This document shows, piece after piece, positions 28,918 to 37,385 of a stretch of DNA of 64,000 bases (within the stretch, counting starts at the first letter, position 1; each line of letters starts with the position of its first letter). Under the pieces are notes generated by a model. The model made no database searches. It was not told the DNA's origin and saw only the letters and a program-made list of their open reading frames with translations. The position numbers were made by a program, and so were the translations under genes. The stretch is from Acidobacteriota bacterium (GTDB taxonomy: Bacteria > Acidobacteriota > Vicinamibacteria > Vicinamibacterales > JAKQTR01), in contig JAPKZQ010000004.1 of NCBI GenBank assembly GCA_026393675.1, positions 124,001 to 188,000 of the forward strand, read 5' to 3'.

Positions 28918-29336
28918 GCCAATCCCCCCCCCAAAACGACCATCCCGGTGACCCGACGCGTCCCCTCGCGCGTCTGGACCGGGCCGCTGAGCAGGCCAAA
29001 CACTAGCCGCCGGGCTTTCGCCCGGCGGATCTCCGACTGACACCTCCGACCGCGCCGCCGGCGTGAATCCGAGGTAACTGGCAACCTCACCACGCCGGAG
29101 AAGCCGATGGCGTGGATGCTGGGCAGGGATCCACCAGTCCTCTTCTGAATCGGCAGGTTCGCGGAAGACTTCAGTCGGCGTCCCGTCCTTGGTTGTCAAA
29201 ATCTCGACACTTTCTGCGTGGTGAGCCACGTCATGGGCTAAATATCGACGACAGAACTACTAGATGTAGTGGGTACGAGTCTTGCGGAGCAGGTGCGTAG
29301 TCTGCGGGCGTGCGTGACGTCTATTCGGAGGATTTG
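28918..29336 (-). promoter_or_regulatory. Long leader upstream of the hybrid kinase: nested hairpins and a C9 tract
   Basis: This 419-base stretch has no firmly supported gene. On the minus strand toward the kinase it contains a 9-bp stem with a GAAA tetraloop (29007-29028), a GGCC/GGCC stem (28982-28997), and a nested pair: CCCGGT at 28944-28949 with ACCGGG at 28978-28983 enclosing GACGCG/CGCGTC (28955-28960, 28969-28974). Next comes a run of nine C on the plus strand (28924-28932), just before the kinase start. A weak sigma-28-like match (GTCGATAT, 29242-29249) lies further upstream. The same DNA is also an open frame continuous with the kinase from a GTG at 29229, so it could instead encode an N-terminal extension. 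The plus-strand part 29230-29336 holds the start region of the next gene. Confidence 0.4.
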
Positions 29337-30518
29337 ATGGCAACCTATGCGCTCACCGGCTCCTCAAGCTCTCTGAACCCGCTGGTGCGCCGGGAATACC
29401 TGGTGTGGCGTGAGCCCGACATGGCGGAGGCAGACTTGCTTGCGGAACCCGCGACGGGCGTTGTCCGATCATTCGGCTTGGAACAGCGGACGGAGACCTT
29501 CGAGCGGGCGTTTGAGCAGCGGGTGGGTGCGTCGTTCGCCATCACGATGGCTTCACGCGAGGCGGCGTTGCGCGTGGCTTTGAAAGCGCTGGGGCTGGGC
29601 GCCGGCGATGACGTCGTGGTTCCCGCCATCACGTCGATGACCACCGCGAACGCGGTGTTGCAGGTGGGCGCCAATCCCGTGCTGGCTGACGTTGATCCCG
29701 CTACACACCTCCTCACGGCTGATACGGTGGATCGCGCCCGGACGAAACAGACACGGGCCATCGTCGTCACCCACCTGTGCGGCCGCGCCGCCAATCTCCA
29801 GGCTCTCGAACCGTATGCGCATGACGCGGGTCTGGCACTGGTCAACGATGCCCGTCTCGGCGTTGAGATCCAGCACGGCGGTCAGAACATCGCGCAGTAT
29901 GGGGCGCTGTCGGTCTACGGCGCGGACCCGGCGCGGCGCGGAAGCACTCACGAGGGTGGCATCATCACCACCAACAATGCTGTGCTGGCTAAGCGTCTGG
30001 CGCAGTTGCGCCGGGGCCAGCAACCTGAACAGGCCAGTCACGACGGAAAGACGGGCCTGGGTTGCGAATTCCACATGACGGCGGCCCAGGCCTCGCTGGG
30101 CTTGCGATACCTTGATTGCACCGATCCGCTCAACAGACGCCGGCGGATGATCTGGAACCGGTACGACGAGGCGCTGGCCGGCCTGCCGCTTCTGCGACCC
30201 GCGCCTGTCACGCCGGGTGATCGGCACGCCCTGGGCATCTACACGGTGCTGGTCGGCACTGAGGCGATCGCCGGCGGCCGTGACGCGGTCGCCCTCGCGC
30301 TGCACAAGGCGCGCATTGGCACCGGCGTGCACTATCGCGGCGTGCACCTGCATCCCCACTATCGTGATGGTCTCGGCTACGCCCCCACGGACTTCCCGAC
30401 GGCCACGCGCATCTCCAACCAGACGCTCTCCCTCCCGCTGTCGGCGGCCATGAGGGACGGTGACGTCGAGGACGTCATCATCGCACTGACGGATATTCTG
30501 GAGTCGGGCCGGCGCTAG
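29337..30518 (+). CDS. DegT/DnrJ/EryC1 family protein lacking the PLP lysine
   Basis: The 393-residue protein has the fold-type I sugar aminotransferase pattern: FAITMASREAALRVALKALGLG, VVVPAITSMTTANAVL, and VNDARLG with D171 in the place of the pyridine-nitrogen Asp. In functional members a S-F-Y-A-T-K-N...GEGG motif carries the Schiff-base lysine, and the paralogue at 36192 has it at K195. Here the segment is SVYGADPARRGSTHEGG (about residues 192-208) with no lysine. It may therefore be non-catalytic or use another chemistry, as some sugar dehydratases of this family use His. The ATG at 29337 has GGAGGA at 29327-29332. It converges on the nonulosonate operon, so a role in sugar modification or its control is likely. 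Confidence 0.8.
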   Translation: MATYALTGSSSSLNPLVRREYLVWREPDMAEADLLAEPATGVVRSFGLEQRTETFERAFEQRVGASFAITMASREAALRVALKALGLGAGDDVVVPAITSMTTANAVLQVGANPVLADVDPATHLLTADTVDRARTKQTRAIVVTHLCGRAANLQALEPYAHDAGLALVNDARLGVEIQHGGQNIAQYGALSVYGADPARRGSTHEGGIITTNNAVLAKRLAQLRRGQQPEQASHDGKTGLGCEFHMTAAQASLGLRYLDCTDPLNRRRRMIWNRYDEALAGLPLLRPAPVTPGDRHALGIYTVLVGTEAIAGGRDAVALALHKARIGTGVHYRGVHLHPHYRDGLGYAPTDFPTATRISNQTLSLPLSAAMRDGDVEDVIIALTDILESGRR

Positions 30519-30530
30519 CCCGTCGGAGGC

Positions 30531-30545
30531 CAGACCCCATTTCTC
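30531..30545 (-). repeat. Partial copy of the GGGTCTGACCC repeat
   Basis: CAGACCCCATTTCTC is the reverse complement of the GAGAAATGGGGTCTG edge of the repeat at 18911-18931. It sits in the 52-base gap between the convergent DegT-like and FlaA1-like genes, apparently as a half-element. Confidence 0.45.
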
Positions 30546-30570
30546 GCGCGGCGAGACGGTTGTCTTCGCG

Positions 30571-31728
30571 TTACGCCACCAGCAGGTTTGCCGCTTCCTT
30601 GGATGACCACGGCGCCATCAATGTGGCACCCCCGGCCGCGAGTCGCGCGTGATCGCTCGGTTCGTACTCCGGCACGGCCGCGCAGAGATTGGTCAACGCC
30701 GACAGGCCGTCTCCTCTCGACACGTCGGCGCGCAGCGCGCGCACCGTGCGATGGATGAGGTCGATGGCCACCGGTTTCTGATGGGCGATCCACACGCGGG
30801 CGTGCTTGGTCCTGGCCAGATCCATCCCGCGCAGCGTCAGCTGCTCGTCGAGTTTCTCGCCGGGCCGCAGGCCGATGAACGAAACCGGCACGGCGGGCAT
30901 GCCAGCCCTCTTCGCCATCCTGAGCAGGCGATTGACGATGTCGACGATGCGGACGGGATGTCCCATCTCAAGCCAGCACACTTCCCCGCCGAGCCTGAGC
31001 AGGTCGGCGCGCAACACGAGCGTCGCGGCCTCACCAACCGTCATGAAATATCGTGTCGCATCCGGATGCGTAATCGGGATGGGCCGCTGGTTGACCAGGC
31101 AATCGATCATCAACTCGAGGACGCTGCCGCTGCTGCCGAGCACGTTGCCGAATCGGACGACGACGGGCTCGAACTGCCCGTCCATCTGCGCCAGCGTGAC
31201 CATCTCGGCGAGGCGCTTGGTCGCGCCCATGACGCTGTGTGGGTTGACGGCCTTGTCGGAGGAGATCAGGACGAACCGCGCGCCGACGGCCTTGGCCGCC
31301 TGCACCACCGAGAGGGTCCCGAGGACGTTGGCCATGATGCCCGCGCAGATGTCGCGCTCGAGCATGGTGACGTGTTTGTAGGCGGCGGCGTGAAAGACGA
31401 CATCCGGGATGGTGGCGATGCACGCCGCGCGGATGACGCGCGGCCGCGTCACATCGCCGAGCACCGGGTCGAGATGCAGGTGCGGCCACCTGGATCGAAG
31501 CTCGCGCTCGATCTGGAACAGCAGGTACTCCGAGTGATCGACCAGCGTGAGGCTGTCGGGGTCGCAGGCGGCGATGCTGCGCGCTAGTTCGGACCCAACC
31601 GAACCACCGGCGCCGGTAATCAGCATGCGGTGACCCGCGTATCCAGCGCGCTCCGATTCGGTCAACGGTTCGCACGCCGACCGTCCAATCAGGGCTTCCT
31701 GCACGCGCGTGTCGCGGATGTCAATCAT
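30571..31728 (-). CDS. FlaA1/PseB/CapD-like UDP-sugar 4,6-dehydratase/epimerase
   Basis: The 385-residue short-chain dehydrogenase-type enzyme has a nucleotide-binding motif GAGGSVGS (residues 39-46), a DVVFHAAAYKHVTMLE stretch typical of the FlaA1/CapD group, the catalytic-type SSDKAVNP motif, and MGATKR where most SDR enzymes have YxxxK (a Met for Tyr change known in this group). It lacks the membrane domain of WbpM/PglF-type relatives, so it is soluble like PseB/FlaA1. It probably acts on UDP-GlcNAc to make a 4-keto-6-deoxy sugar for nonulosonate synthesis. It is the last gene of the operon, 42 bases after the SpsF-like gene. Inverting versus retaining stereochemistry cannot be told. Confidence 0.85.
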   Translation of the reverse strand: MIDIRDTRVQEALIGRSACEPLTESERAGYAGHRMLITGAGGSVGSELARSIAACDPDSLTLVDHSEYLLFQIERELRSRWPHLHLDPVLGDVTRPRVIRAACIATIPDVVFHAAAYKHVTMLERDICAGIMANVLGTLSVVQAAKAVGARFVLISSDKAVNPHSVMGATKRLAEMVTLAQMDGQFEPVVVRFGNVLGSSGSVLELMIDCLVNQRPIPITHPDATRYFMTVGEAATLVLRADLLRLGGEVCWLEMGHPVRIVDIVNRLLRMAKRAGMPAVPVSFIGLRPGEKLDEQLTLRGMDLARTKHARVWIAHQKPVAIDLIHRTVRALRADVSRGDGLSALTNLCAAVPEYEPSDHARLAAGGATLMAPWSSKEAANLLVA

Positions 31729-31770
31729 CGTCTCACCCCGTGGTCCTCGTGTCTGCAGTGACGTGCAGTG

Positions 31771-32466
31771 TCACGCCGCATTCCGCATCAGCACCCGATC
31801 CACCTCGGCGATGATGTCGACCAGCAGCGCCGGAGCCTCGACACGATCCACGCGCGCGAGGATGGTCTTCATGAACTCGATATCCGCGGGGGTATCGACC
31901 GTCAGCCGGATGTCTGGCCGTCGTATGTCAAGCGGCGCCAGCGGGGTGACGGTTCTGAAGGCGAACAGGTAGCGTTTGATGAACAACGTGACGTGCTCGC
32001 GATCCTGCGGATTGGTGGTCAGGTCCGCGACACGGTGCAGGGTGTCTCTCGCGATCACTTCGACGGCCGTTCCAAAGGGCAGCCCCTCCTCGATGCCGTA
32101 CTCGGCGTCTGCGCGCTCGACCTCGGTGATCAGCCGCGACGTGCTGCCGATGTCGACGGCGGGATTGTCGGCCGTGGCCCGCACGACGTAGCGGCAGTCC
32201 ATGGTGCGGGACGCCACGATGTACCGGGCCAGCACGTCGTCGGTCTCCCCACGAACGACGCCACACCCGTAGCGCCCGGCTTCGGCGACCACCGCATCGT
32301 CAATCGGCTCCCGGGTGGTTGCCACGAGCACGGGCCCGGCATCGGCGGCTACCAGCCGCCGGATGCAGTGTCCGAGCAGCGTGTGACGTCCGAGCGGGCG
32401 CAACACCTTGCCGGGAAGGCGGGCCGAGGCCATGCGCGCCTGGAGAACGATGAGTGCGTGGCTCAT
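31771..32466 (-). CDS. SpsF-like cytidylyltransferase
   Basis: The 231-residue nucleotidyltransferase begins with the signature VLQARMASARLPGKVL (residues 7-22), which binds the nucleotide. It has VRATADNPAVD and a late LTVDTPADIEFM motif of the COG1861/SpsF family. By analogy with Bacillus SpsF and PseF/NeuA it probably activates a nonulosonic acid with CTP, though some family members act in other sugar pathways. Its ATG overlaps the stop of the ATP-grasp gene as ATGA. No separate NeuA/PseF-type enzyme is seen in the operon, which supports this role. Confidence 0.75.
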   Translation of the reverse strand: MSHALIVLQARMASARLPGKVLRPLGRHTLLGHCIRRLVAADAGPVLVATTREPIDDAVVAEAGRYGCGVVRGETDDVLARYIVASRTMDCRYVVRATADNPAVDIGSTSRLITEVERADAEYGIEEGLPFGTAVEVIARDTLHRVADLTTNPQDREHVTLFIKRYLFAFRTVTPLAPLDIRRPDIRLTVDTPADIEFMKTILARVDRVEAPALLVDIIAEVDRVLMRNAA

Positions 32467-33476
32467 GCGGCGGCTGCCGTCTCCAGGTCGGCGGTTTTGG
32501 GAATCGGGAGCAACTGACTGATGTGATCGACAAACACCGACGCCTCGTAGCTGGTCATCCAGAGGTCGGACTTGAAGCAGCCGATTGACGGTTCCACGCG
32601 CCGGCCGAGCGCCAGTTGCAACAACATGCGCGGGAAGTCGGCACCGGCTGCGATGGTCAGCGGAATCCCTCCCGAGAAGCGGGGGTTGATCTCGAAGACC
32701 GTCGGCCGGCCGTTGACTGTGCGGCACTGAATGTTGATGGGACCGGCAAAGCTCAGCGCATCGGCGCAGGCCACCGCCAGGTCGATCAACTTCTGGTCGT
32801 TGACGGTGCGTCCGCGGTCGATCACGCCCGAGCGGATCACCACGCGCTGGCGCGGCACGATAGACAGGGGACGGCCGTTGAAGTCGCACATCAGGTCGAT
32901 GGTGTACTCGGGACCAGTGAGGTACTCCTGCACGACCGGATCGGCGACGTATCCGAGGAAGAAGTCGAGGTGTGGTTTGGTGCTCACTGACACGGCGCCG
33001 ATGCTGCCCCGGCCCCGCCTCGGCTTGATGAACATCGGCAAACGCGGCTGGTCGGGCATGGTGTGCGGCAGGAACGATTCGGCCGCCGCGATGCCGGCGT
33101 CGCGCAGATACGTGCACGTCGTGTACTTGTCGTTGCAGATGAGCGTGGTTTCCTCGGACGACACGGCCACCTTGATTCCCCTGCGGGCGAACCTCGCGGC
33201 CACTGACGCAAACAGCGGCAACTCCTCGTCGATCGTCGGCACGATCAGACCGATGCCTTCGGCCTCGCACAGTTCGGTGACGCTGTCGAGATAGCCCGGG
33301 TCGCTCGAGAGCGGCACCTGGTAGGCGCGGTCGCAGAAGTGCACGCCGGGCGAGAGCGGGTTGACGTCGGTGGCGATGACCGTTCCTCTGACACCGAGAG
33401 CGTTGAGCGCGTGGCGAAACGCCTTGACCAACGGCACACGGCGGGAGACCGCCGTCACGAGCACATTAAGCGGCAT
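32463..33476 (-). CDS. ATP-grasp ligase within the nonulosonate operon
   Basis: The 337-residue protein has an N-terminal Rossmann-like preATP-grasp domain and an ATP-grasp fold. Key motifs are NDKYTTCTYLRDAGI, the ATP-lysine region MFIKPRRGRGSIGA, VVQEYLTGPEYTID, and the metal-binding loop FEINPRFSGG. Similarity is to carbamoyl-phosphate-synthase-like/PylC-like ATP-grasp proteins that join a carboxylate to an amine. Placement between NeuB- and SpsF-like genes suggests it decorates the sugar or an intermediate with an amino acid or similar acid. That is inference: it is not part of the classic pse or leg pathway. AGGAG lies about seven bases before the ATG at 33476, which overlaps the neuB-like 3' end. 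Confidence 0.75.
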   Translation of the reverse strand: MPLNVLVTAVSRRVPLVKAFRHALNALGVRGTVIATDVNPLSPGVHFCDRAYQVPLSSDPGYLDSVTELCEAEGIGLIVPTIDEELPLFASVAARFARRGIKVAVSSEETTLICNDKYTTCTYLRDAGIAAAESFLPHTMPDQPRLPMFIKPRRGRGSIGAVSVSTKPHLDFFLGYVADPVVQEYLTGPEYTIDLMCDFNGRPLSIVPRQRVVIRSGVIDRGRTVNDQKLIDLAVACADALSFAGPINIQCRTVNGRPTVFEINPRFSGGIPLTIAAGADFPRMLLQLALGRRVEPSIGCFKSDLWMTSYEASVFVDHISQLLPIPKTADLETAAAA

Positions 33477-34527
33477 GACACACACTCCTGCTGGCGACCG
33501 ATTCGACGTCACGATCGAGGAAGGGCGTTTCCGCGGGCAGATCCCGCGTCATGATCCGCCCGACCAGGTCGCGACCGTAGCGTGGGTCGAGTCCCACGGC
33601 GGGCCGTAACGCGACAACGGCGTCTGCGGTCACGACGTCGCCGATATGCAAGTCCCTGGTGGCGTAGAGGCTGCGCCGGCTCCCTTCGCGGTTGGGACTT
33701 TCTGGGGCGAGACATTCCTTGCGCCCGTGGCCGAGCGCGCGACGTGCGGATTCGGCCGACTGAATGAGGTCCGCCAGCATCTCCGGCGTCGCCGACACGG
33801 CCGCGTCAATGGCTTCCTGGCCTTCGAGCATGAAGTGCTTCTCGTAGATCGACGCGCCCAGGGCGACGGCGAGCACGATCGCATTCGGATCGGTGCTGTG
33901 ATCGGACAGGCCAACCGGCACGTCAAAGGTGCGGGCGAGATCGGCTAACGCGCGGAGATTCTGGCTGTAGTCGGGAACCGGGTAGGACGAGACACAGTGG
34001 AGCAACGCGATGTCCCGGCCGCCGGCGGAATGGAGCGTGCCCATCGCCGCGGCGATCTCGCGGGTACTGCTCATCCCGGTGGACACGACGACCGGCTTGC
34101 CGGTGCGCGCCACCCGTTCGAGCAGGCCCGTGTTGGTGATGTCGCCGCTCGCGATCTTGTAGGCCTCGCAGCCCACGCGCTCGAGCATGTCGACAACGTC
34201 TTCGTCGAAGGGCGTCGACATGAAGGTGAGGCCGCGCCGCTTCGCATCGCTGGCAATCCGGTGGTGCGCGTCTTCGTCGAGCTCGAAAGCGCGGAAGAAA
34301 TCGCGGAGCGATGCGGTCGACACGTGAACCGGCGCTGGGCAACCCGAGGCGACCAAGCGGTCGGCGCGCAGCGTTTGTAACTTGACGGCCGACGCGCCAG
34401 CGGCCGCCGCGCCGGCCACCATCTCGCGAGCCACGTCAACCGAGCCGCCATGGTTCAACCCAATCTCTGCGATCACGAACATCGGTTTGCCGGATCCGAC
34501 CCGGCGGCCACCAATCTCACGCAGCAT
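33466..34527 (-). CDS. NeuB/SpsE-like nonulosonic acid synthase
   Basis: The 353-residue protein has the NeuB barrel (EIGLNHGG, AVKLQT, MSTPFD, KIASGDI, STGM, LLHCVSSYP, GLSDHS, YEKHF) and a C-terminal antifreeze-like SAF domain (about residues 285-345, RRSLYATRDLHIGD...). It condenses phosphoenolpyruvate with a six-carbon N-acyl sugar to give a nine-carbon sialic acid-like product. The substrate (sialic, legionaminic, pseudaminic or another) cannot be read directly. Neighbouring PseG-like and aminotransferase genes favour a diamino sugar. It overlaps the HAD gene upstream and the ATP-grasp gene downstream by 11 bases each. Confidence 0.88.
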   Translation of the reverse strand: MLREIGGRRVGSGKPMFVIAEIGLNHGGSVDVAREMVAGAAAAGASAVKLQTLRADRLVASGCPAPVHVSTASLRDFFRAFELDEDAHHRIASDAKRRGLTFMSTPFDEDVVDMLERVGCEAYKIASGDITNTGLLERVARTGKPVVVSTGMSSTREIAAAMGTLHSAGGRDIALLHCVSSYPVPDYSQNLRALADLARTFDVPVGLSDHSTDPNAIVLAVALGASIYEKHFMLEGQEAIDAAVSATPEMLADLIQSAESARRALGHGRKECLAPESPNREGSRRSLYATRDLHIGDVVTADAVVALRPAVGLDPRYGRDLVGRIMTRDLPAETPFLDRDVESVASRSVCHAA

Positions 34528-35212
34528 TCGCCACCTCCGTAGAGAGCAGATCCGCCGCCGTTCTGATGACTTCGTCTAGCCCGAGGATGACTGCGTCGGG
34601 CGCACATGCCGCGAGGTGTTCGCGCCTGGCATGCCGGCACAGCAGGATCGCCCTCAGGCCAGCCTGTTGTGCGCCAAACACGTCGCATCGCGGGTCGTCG
34701 CCCACAAACACGCTGTGCGGCGCACGCGCGCCGACTTTCGCCAGCGCGACCTCGAATACCGCACGCTCGGGTTTGCCTGTGCCTGTTCCCCACTCACTGG
34801 CGTAGACGATGGCATCCACCAGGCGTCCCAGCCCGAGCGCGGCTGCCTTGCGGGCCTGCACGGCAGGGAATCCGTTGGTGACCACTCCCAACCGCCAACC
34901 AGCGTCGCGTGCCGCCTGCAGCGTCGCCAGTGTCTTTTCAGGCAGCCGAAGAGACGGCACGTGCGCACGAATCGTGTCGACCAGATCTGGCACGATGCCG
35001 CCGGGAAGCAGGTGGCGCGCGCAGAGTTCCTGCAGCGCGCGATTGCGGTTCCCGCGCCGAAGCGCGCCGACCAGCGTCGCAAGTGCGTCGCGGCGTGGTA
35101 CGCCGAAACGCCGTTCGACCTCGGCGGCGACCGCGCTGAAGCCGCTGCGAACGAACTGACGCTCGGCATACAACGTGTCGTCGAGGTCGAACAGGAGCGC
35201 CTTGGTCACCAC
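34517..35212 (-). CDS. HAD-superfamily phosphatase in the nonulosonate operon
   Basis: The 231-residue protein has a complete HAD catalytic set: LLFDLDDTLY (nucleophile D9 and acid D11), VVTNG, a Lys in GTGKPERAVF and FVGDDPRCDVFGA. A helical C1 cap lies between. In a NeuB-containing operon it may dephosphorylate a nonulosonate 9-phosphate, as animal NANP does, or an intermediate hexose phosphate. The classic pse pathway has no such step, so this hints at a variant route. It overlaps the genes on both sides (7 and 11 bases), which suggests tight co-translation. Confidence 0.78.
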   Translation of the reverse strand: MVTKALLFDLDDTLYAERQFVRSGFSAVAAEVERRFGVPRRDALATLVGALRRGNRNRALQELCARHLLPGGIVPDLVDTIRAHVPSLRLPEKTLATLQAARDAGWRLGVVTNGFPAVQARKAAALGLGRLVDAIVYASEWGTGTGKPERAVFEVALAKVGARAPHSVFVGDDPRCDVFGAQQAGLRAILLCRHARREHLAACAPDAVILGLDEVIRTAADLLSTEVANAA

Positions 35213-36189
35213 AGCCTCCCGGCACCAGATCCAGTGCTGCTGTTCGCCAAACGAGTCAGGGCGTCCGCCACCCGCATGGCTCCCTGGCCGTCAATCAATG
35301 CACGCCCAGCTTGACTGATGCGATGGCACAAGGTCGGGTGGTCGATGAGTCGCGTCACTTCACGCATGGCCATTGTGATGTGGCGAGCCGATCCGCCGTC
35401 GCGCGCCGCCCCGTGGCGGGCGAGCCCGCGCACCGTCGGCCGCTGAGCGACGACCACCGCCAGTGCCACTACGGGAGTGCCCATGCGGCATGCCTCGTAC
35501 AGCGTGACGCCGCCGCCGACGATGGCCACCGCCGCGCGTGAGAGTTCGTGCGACAGGCCACGCTGCGGGCCGAGCCATGTGACGCCATCCATCTGCGGGG
35601 CGACACCTGCCGGCGCCAGGCCGGCCGCGATGCGCACGCGCATGCCCGGCCTGGCACGCCGGATCGCGCGGGCGAGCTTCCAGGCCACGGCTCGGCGGCG
35701 GCCGCCGAGCGAGATCAACACGTTGTTGGAGCGTACCGGCTGGTGAGATGCGCCGGCCGCCAAGATGGCGTAGCGCGGACCGAGCAAAGCGGGCCCAGAG
35801 GGCGTCCCGCCAGGGTGCACGATGCTGCCGTCGATCGCCAGATCGGCGCCGCAGTCGGCGAGACCCAGATCGTGAATCGACGCGACGCGGACACCCACGC
35901 GTTGCACGGCGCGGCAGAACCTGGTCGCCGCCACCCCCGACGGGTCGTCAATCACGACGAGGCCGGGTTGCAGCGATTGCAACAACGTCGCGACCGACCC
36001 GTTCACGAGCCGACATCCCAGGCGACGCGCCGTCGCCCGGGCCTCCGTCTGTCCCCGAAGCGACACGATCGGACGCACGCCGAGCGCCTTACCGACCACC
36101 GTCGCCCTGATCAAGTGGCCGTAGCCTATCCGCGGCCCGGCGGCCACTCTGAACAGGATCCGCACGGTGGGTCGACTGCGAGCGGGCAT
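35206..36189 (-). CDS. PseG/SpsG-like UDP-sugar hydrolase
   Basis: The 327-residue protein has a two-domain GT-B-like layout as in PseG. The N-terminal domain starts RILFRVAAGPRIGYGHLIRA (residues 9-28), with the G-x-GH-x2-R motif that carries the proposed catalytic His. The C-terminal domain contains VGGGVTLYEACRMGTP, typical for UDP binding. PseG removes UDP from UDP-2,4-diacetamido-2,4,6-trideoxyhexose before the NeuB-type condensation. A glycosyltransferase role is an alternative, but the operon supports PseG/SpsG. The stop overlaps the HAD gene start by seven bases. Confidence 0.75.
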   Translation of the reverse strand: MPARSRPTVRILFRVAAGPRIGYGHLIRATVVGKALGVRPIVSLRGQTEARATARRLGCRLVNGSVATLLQSLQPGLVVIDDPSGVAATRFCRAVQRVGVRVASIHDLGLADCGADLAIDGSIVHPGGTPSGPALLGPRYAILAAGASHQPVRSNNVLISLGGRRRAVAWKLARAIRRARPGMRVRIAAGLAPAGVAPQMDGVTWLGPQRGLSHELSRAAVAIVGGGVTLYEACRMGTPVVALAVVVAQRPTVRGLARHGAARDGGSARHITMAMREVTRLIDHPTLCHRISQAGRALIDGQGAMRVADALTRLANSSTGSGAGRLW

Positions 36190-36191
36190 CC

Positions 36192-37385
36192 CTATCGCCC
36201 GCCCATCCGCAGCGCGCCGCGCACCTGCTCGACGACGTAGTGCCCCTCGTCTTCGGTCATGGCGGGAGAAAGAGGCAGTGACAGTGTCTGGTCCGAGACG
36301 AGCTCGGCATGCGGGAACTGGCCGCGCTTGAGCCCGAAGCGATCCGCGTAGAAGGTATGCAGGTGCAGCGCCCTGAAGTGCAGGCTGGTTGCGACGCCGC
36401 GTGCGGTCAGTGCGGCCGACAGCGCGGCGCGGTCGAGTCCGCAGCGGTCGCGGTCGACGAGAATCGTGTAGAGGTGACGGGCGTGCCGCGATCCGAATTC
36501 AACCGGCGCCGGCCGTTCGATCGGCAGATCGGCGAGGCCCTCGTCGTAGCATTCCCAGATGGCTTCGCGACGCCGCAGGTTATCTTCGATCCGCGCCAAC
36601 TGATGCAGCCCGATGGCCGCCTGCAGGTCCATCATGTTGTACTTGAAGCCGGGCATCACCACGTCGTAGTCGACCGCGCCGCCGCCCGAGTAGCGGGTCC
36701 ACGCATCGCGGCTCATCCCGTGCAGCGCGGCAATCCGAATCCGGCCGGCGGCCTCCGCCGACGCGGTCGTGAGCATGCCGCCTTCACCCGTCGTCAGGTT
36801 CTTGGTCGCGTAGAAACTGAAGCACGTGTAGTCGGCGGTCGTGCCAATCCGTTTGCCTCTGGCGATGCCCTCGACGCAGTGCGCCGCATCTTCGATGAGG
36901 GTGAGCCCGGCGTGGTCCGCCATCTCGCGAAACGCGCGCACATTCACCGGCCGGCCGGCGAAGTGCACGGGCAGCAGCGCACGCGTCCGAGGCGAGATCG
37001 CCGCCGCGGCCGCGGCCGGATCGAGATTCATCGTGCGCGGATCGATGTCGGCGAACACCGGCGTGGCGCCGACGTGCACGATCGTGTTGGCCGTCGCGCA
37101 GAAGGTCAGCGGCGTGGTGACGACCTCGTCGCCGGGTCCGATGCCAGCCGCCAGCAGCGAGAGGTGCAGCGCGGCGGTGCAGGAGTTGACGGCGACGGCA
37201 TGCGGGGCGCCGACGTAGGCGGCAAACTGCTGCTCGAACTGCTTCACCCGGGGCCCGGTCGTCAACCAGCCCGATTCGAGCGTCGCGCGGACTTCGCGCA
37301 TCTCGGCTTCGCCGATGGCCGGCCGCGAGAACATCACCCGGGTGGTCGACGGGTGGGTGGGTGCCCCGATACCTAGCGCCGCCAT
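36192..37385 (-). CDS. PseC/SpsC-like UDP-4-keto-sugar aminotransferase
   Basis: The 397-residue DegT/DnrJ/EryC1 aminotransferase has all key residues: VNSCTAALHLSLLAAGI (phosphate-binding region), LIEDAAH (D166, pyridine N) and FSFYATKNLTTGEGG with Schiff-base lysine K195. It probably transfers an amino group from glutamate to the 4-keto carbon of the dehydratase product, the second step of pseudaminic/legionaminic-type synthesis. The ATG at 37385 fits the family N-terminus. An open frame continues up to 37514, but the sequence there looks better in another frame, where a small gene overlaps. It is the first large gene of the operon. Confidence 0.87.
   Translation of the reverse strand: MAALGIGAPTHPSTTRVMFSRPAIGEAEMREVRATLESGWLTTGPRVKQFEQQFAAYVGAPHAVAVNSCTAALHLSLLAAGIGPGDEVVTTPLTFCATANTIVHVGATPVFADIDPRTMNLDPAAAAAAISPRTRALLPVHFAGRPVNVRAFREMADHAGLTLIEDAAHCVEGIARGKRIGTTADYTCFSFYATKNLTTGEGGMLTTASAEAAGRIRIAALHGMSRDAWTRYSGGGAVDYDVVMPGFKYNMMDLQAAIGLHQLARIEDNLRRREAIWECYDEGLADLPIERPAPVEFGSRHARHLYTILVDRDRCGLDRAALSAALTARGVATSLHFRALHLHTFYADRFGLKRGQFPHAELVSDQTLSLPLSPAMTEDEGHYVVEQVRGALRMGGR

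Noticed and set aside
28918-29229. Separate small gene or excisionase-like protein upstream of the kinase
   Set aside because: The frame (LRRGEVASYLGFTP) looks partly protein-like, but there is no ribosome site, codon bias is weak and stable hairpins overlap it. It is kept only as an alternative.
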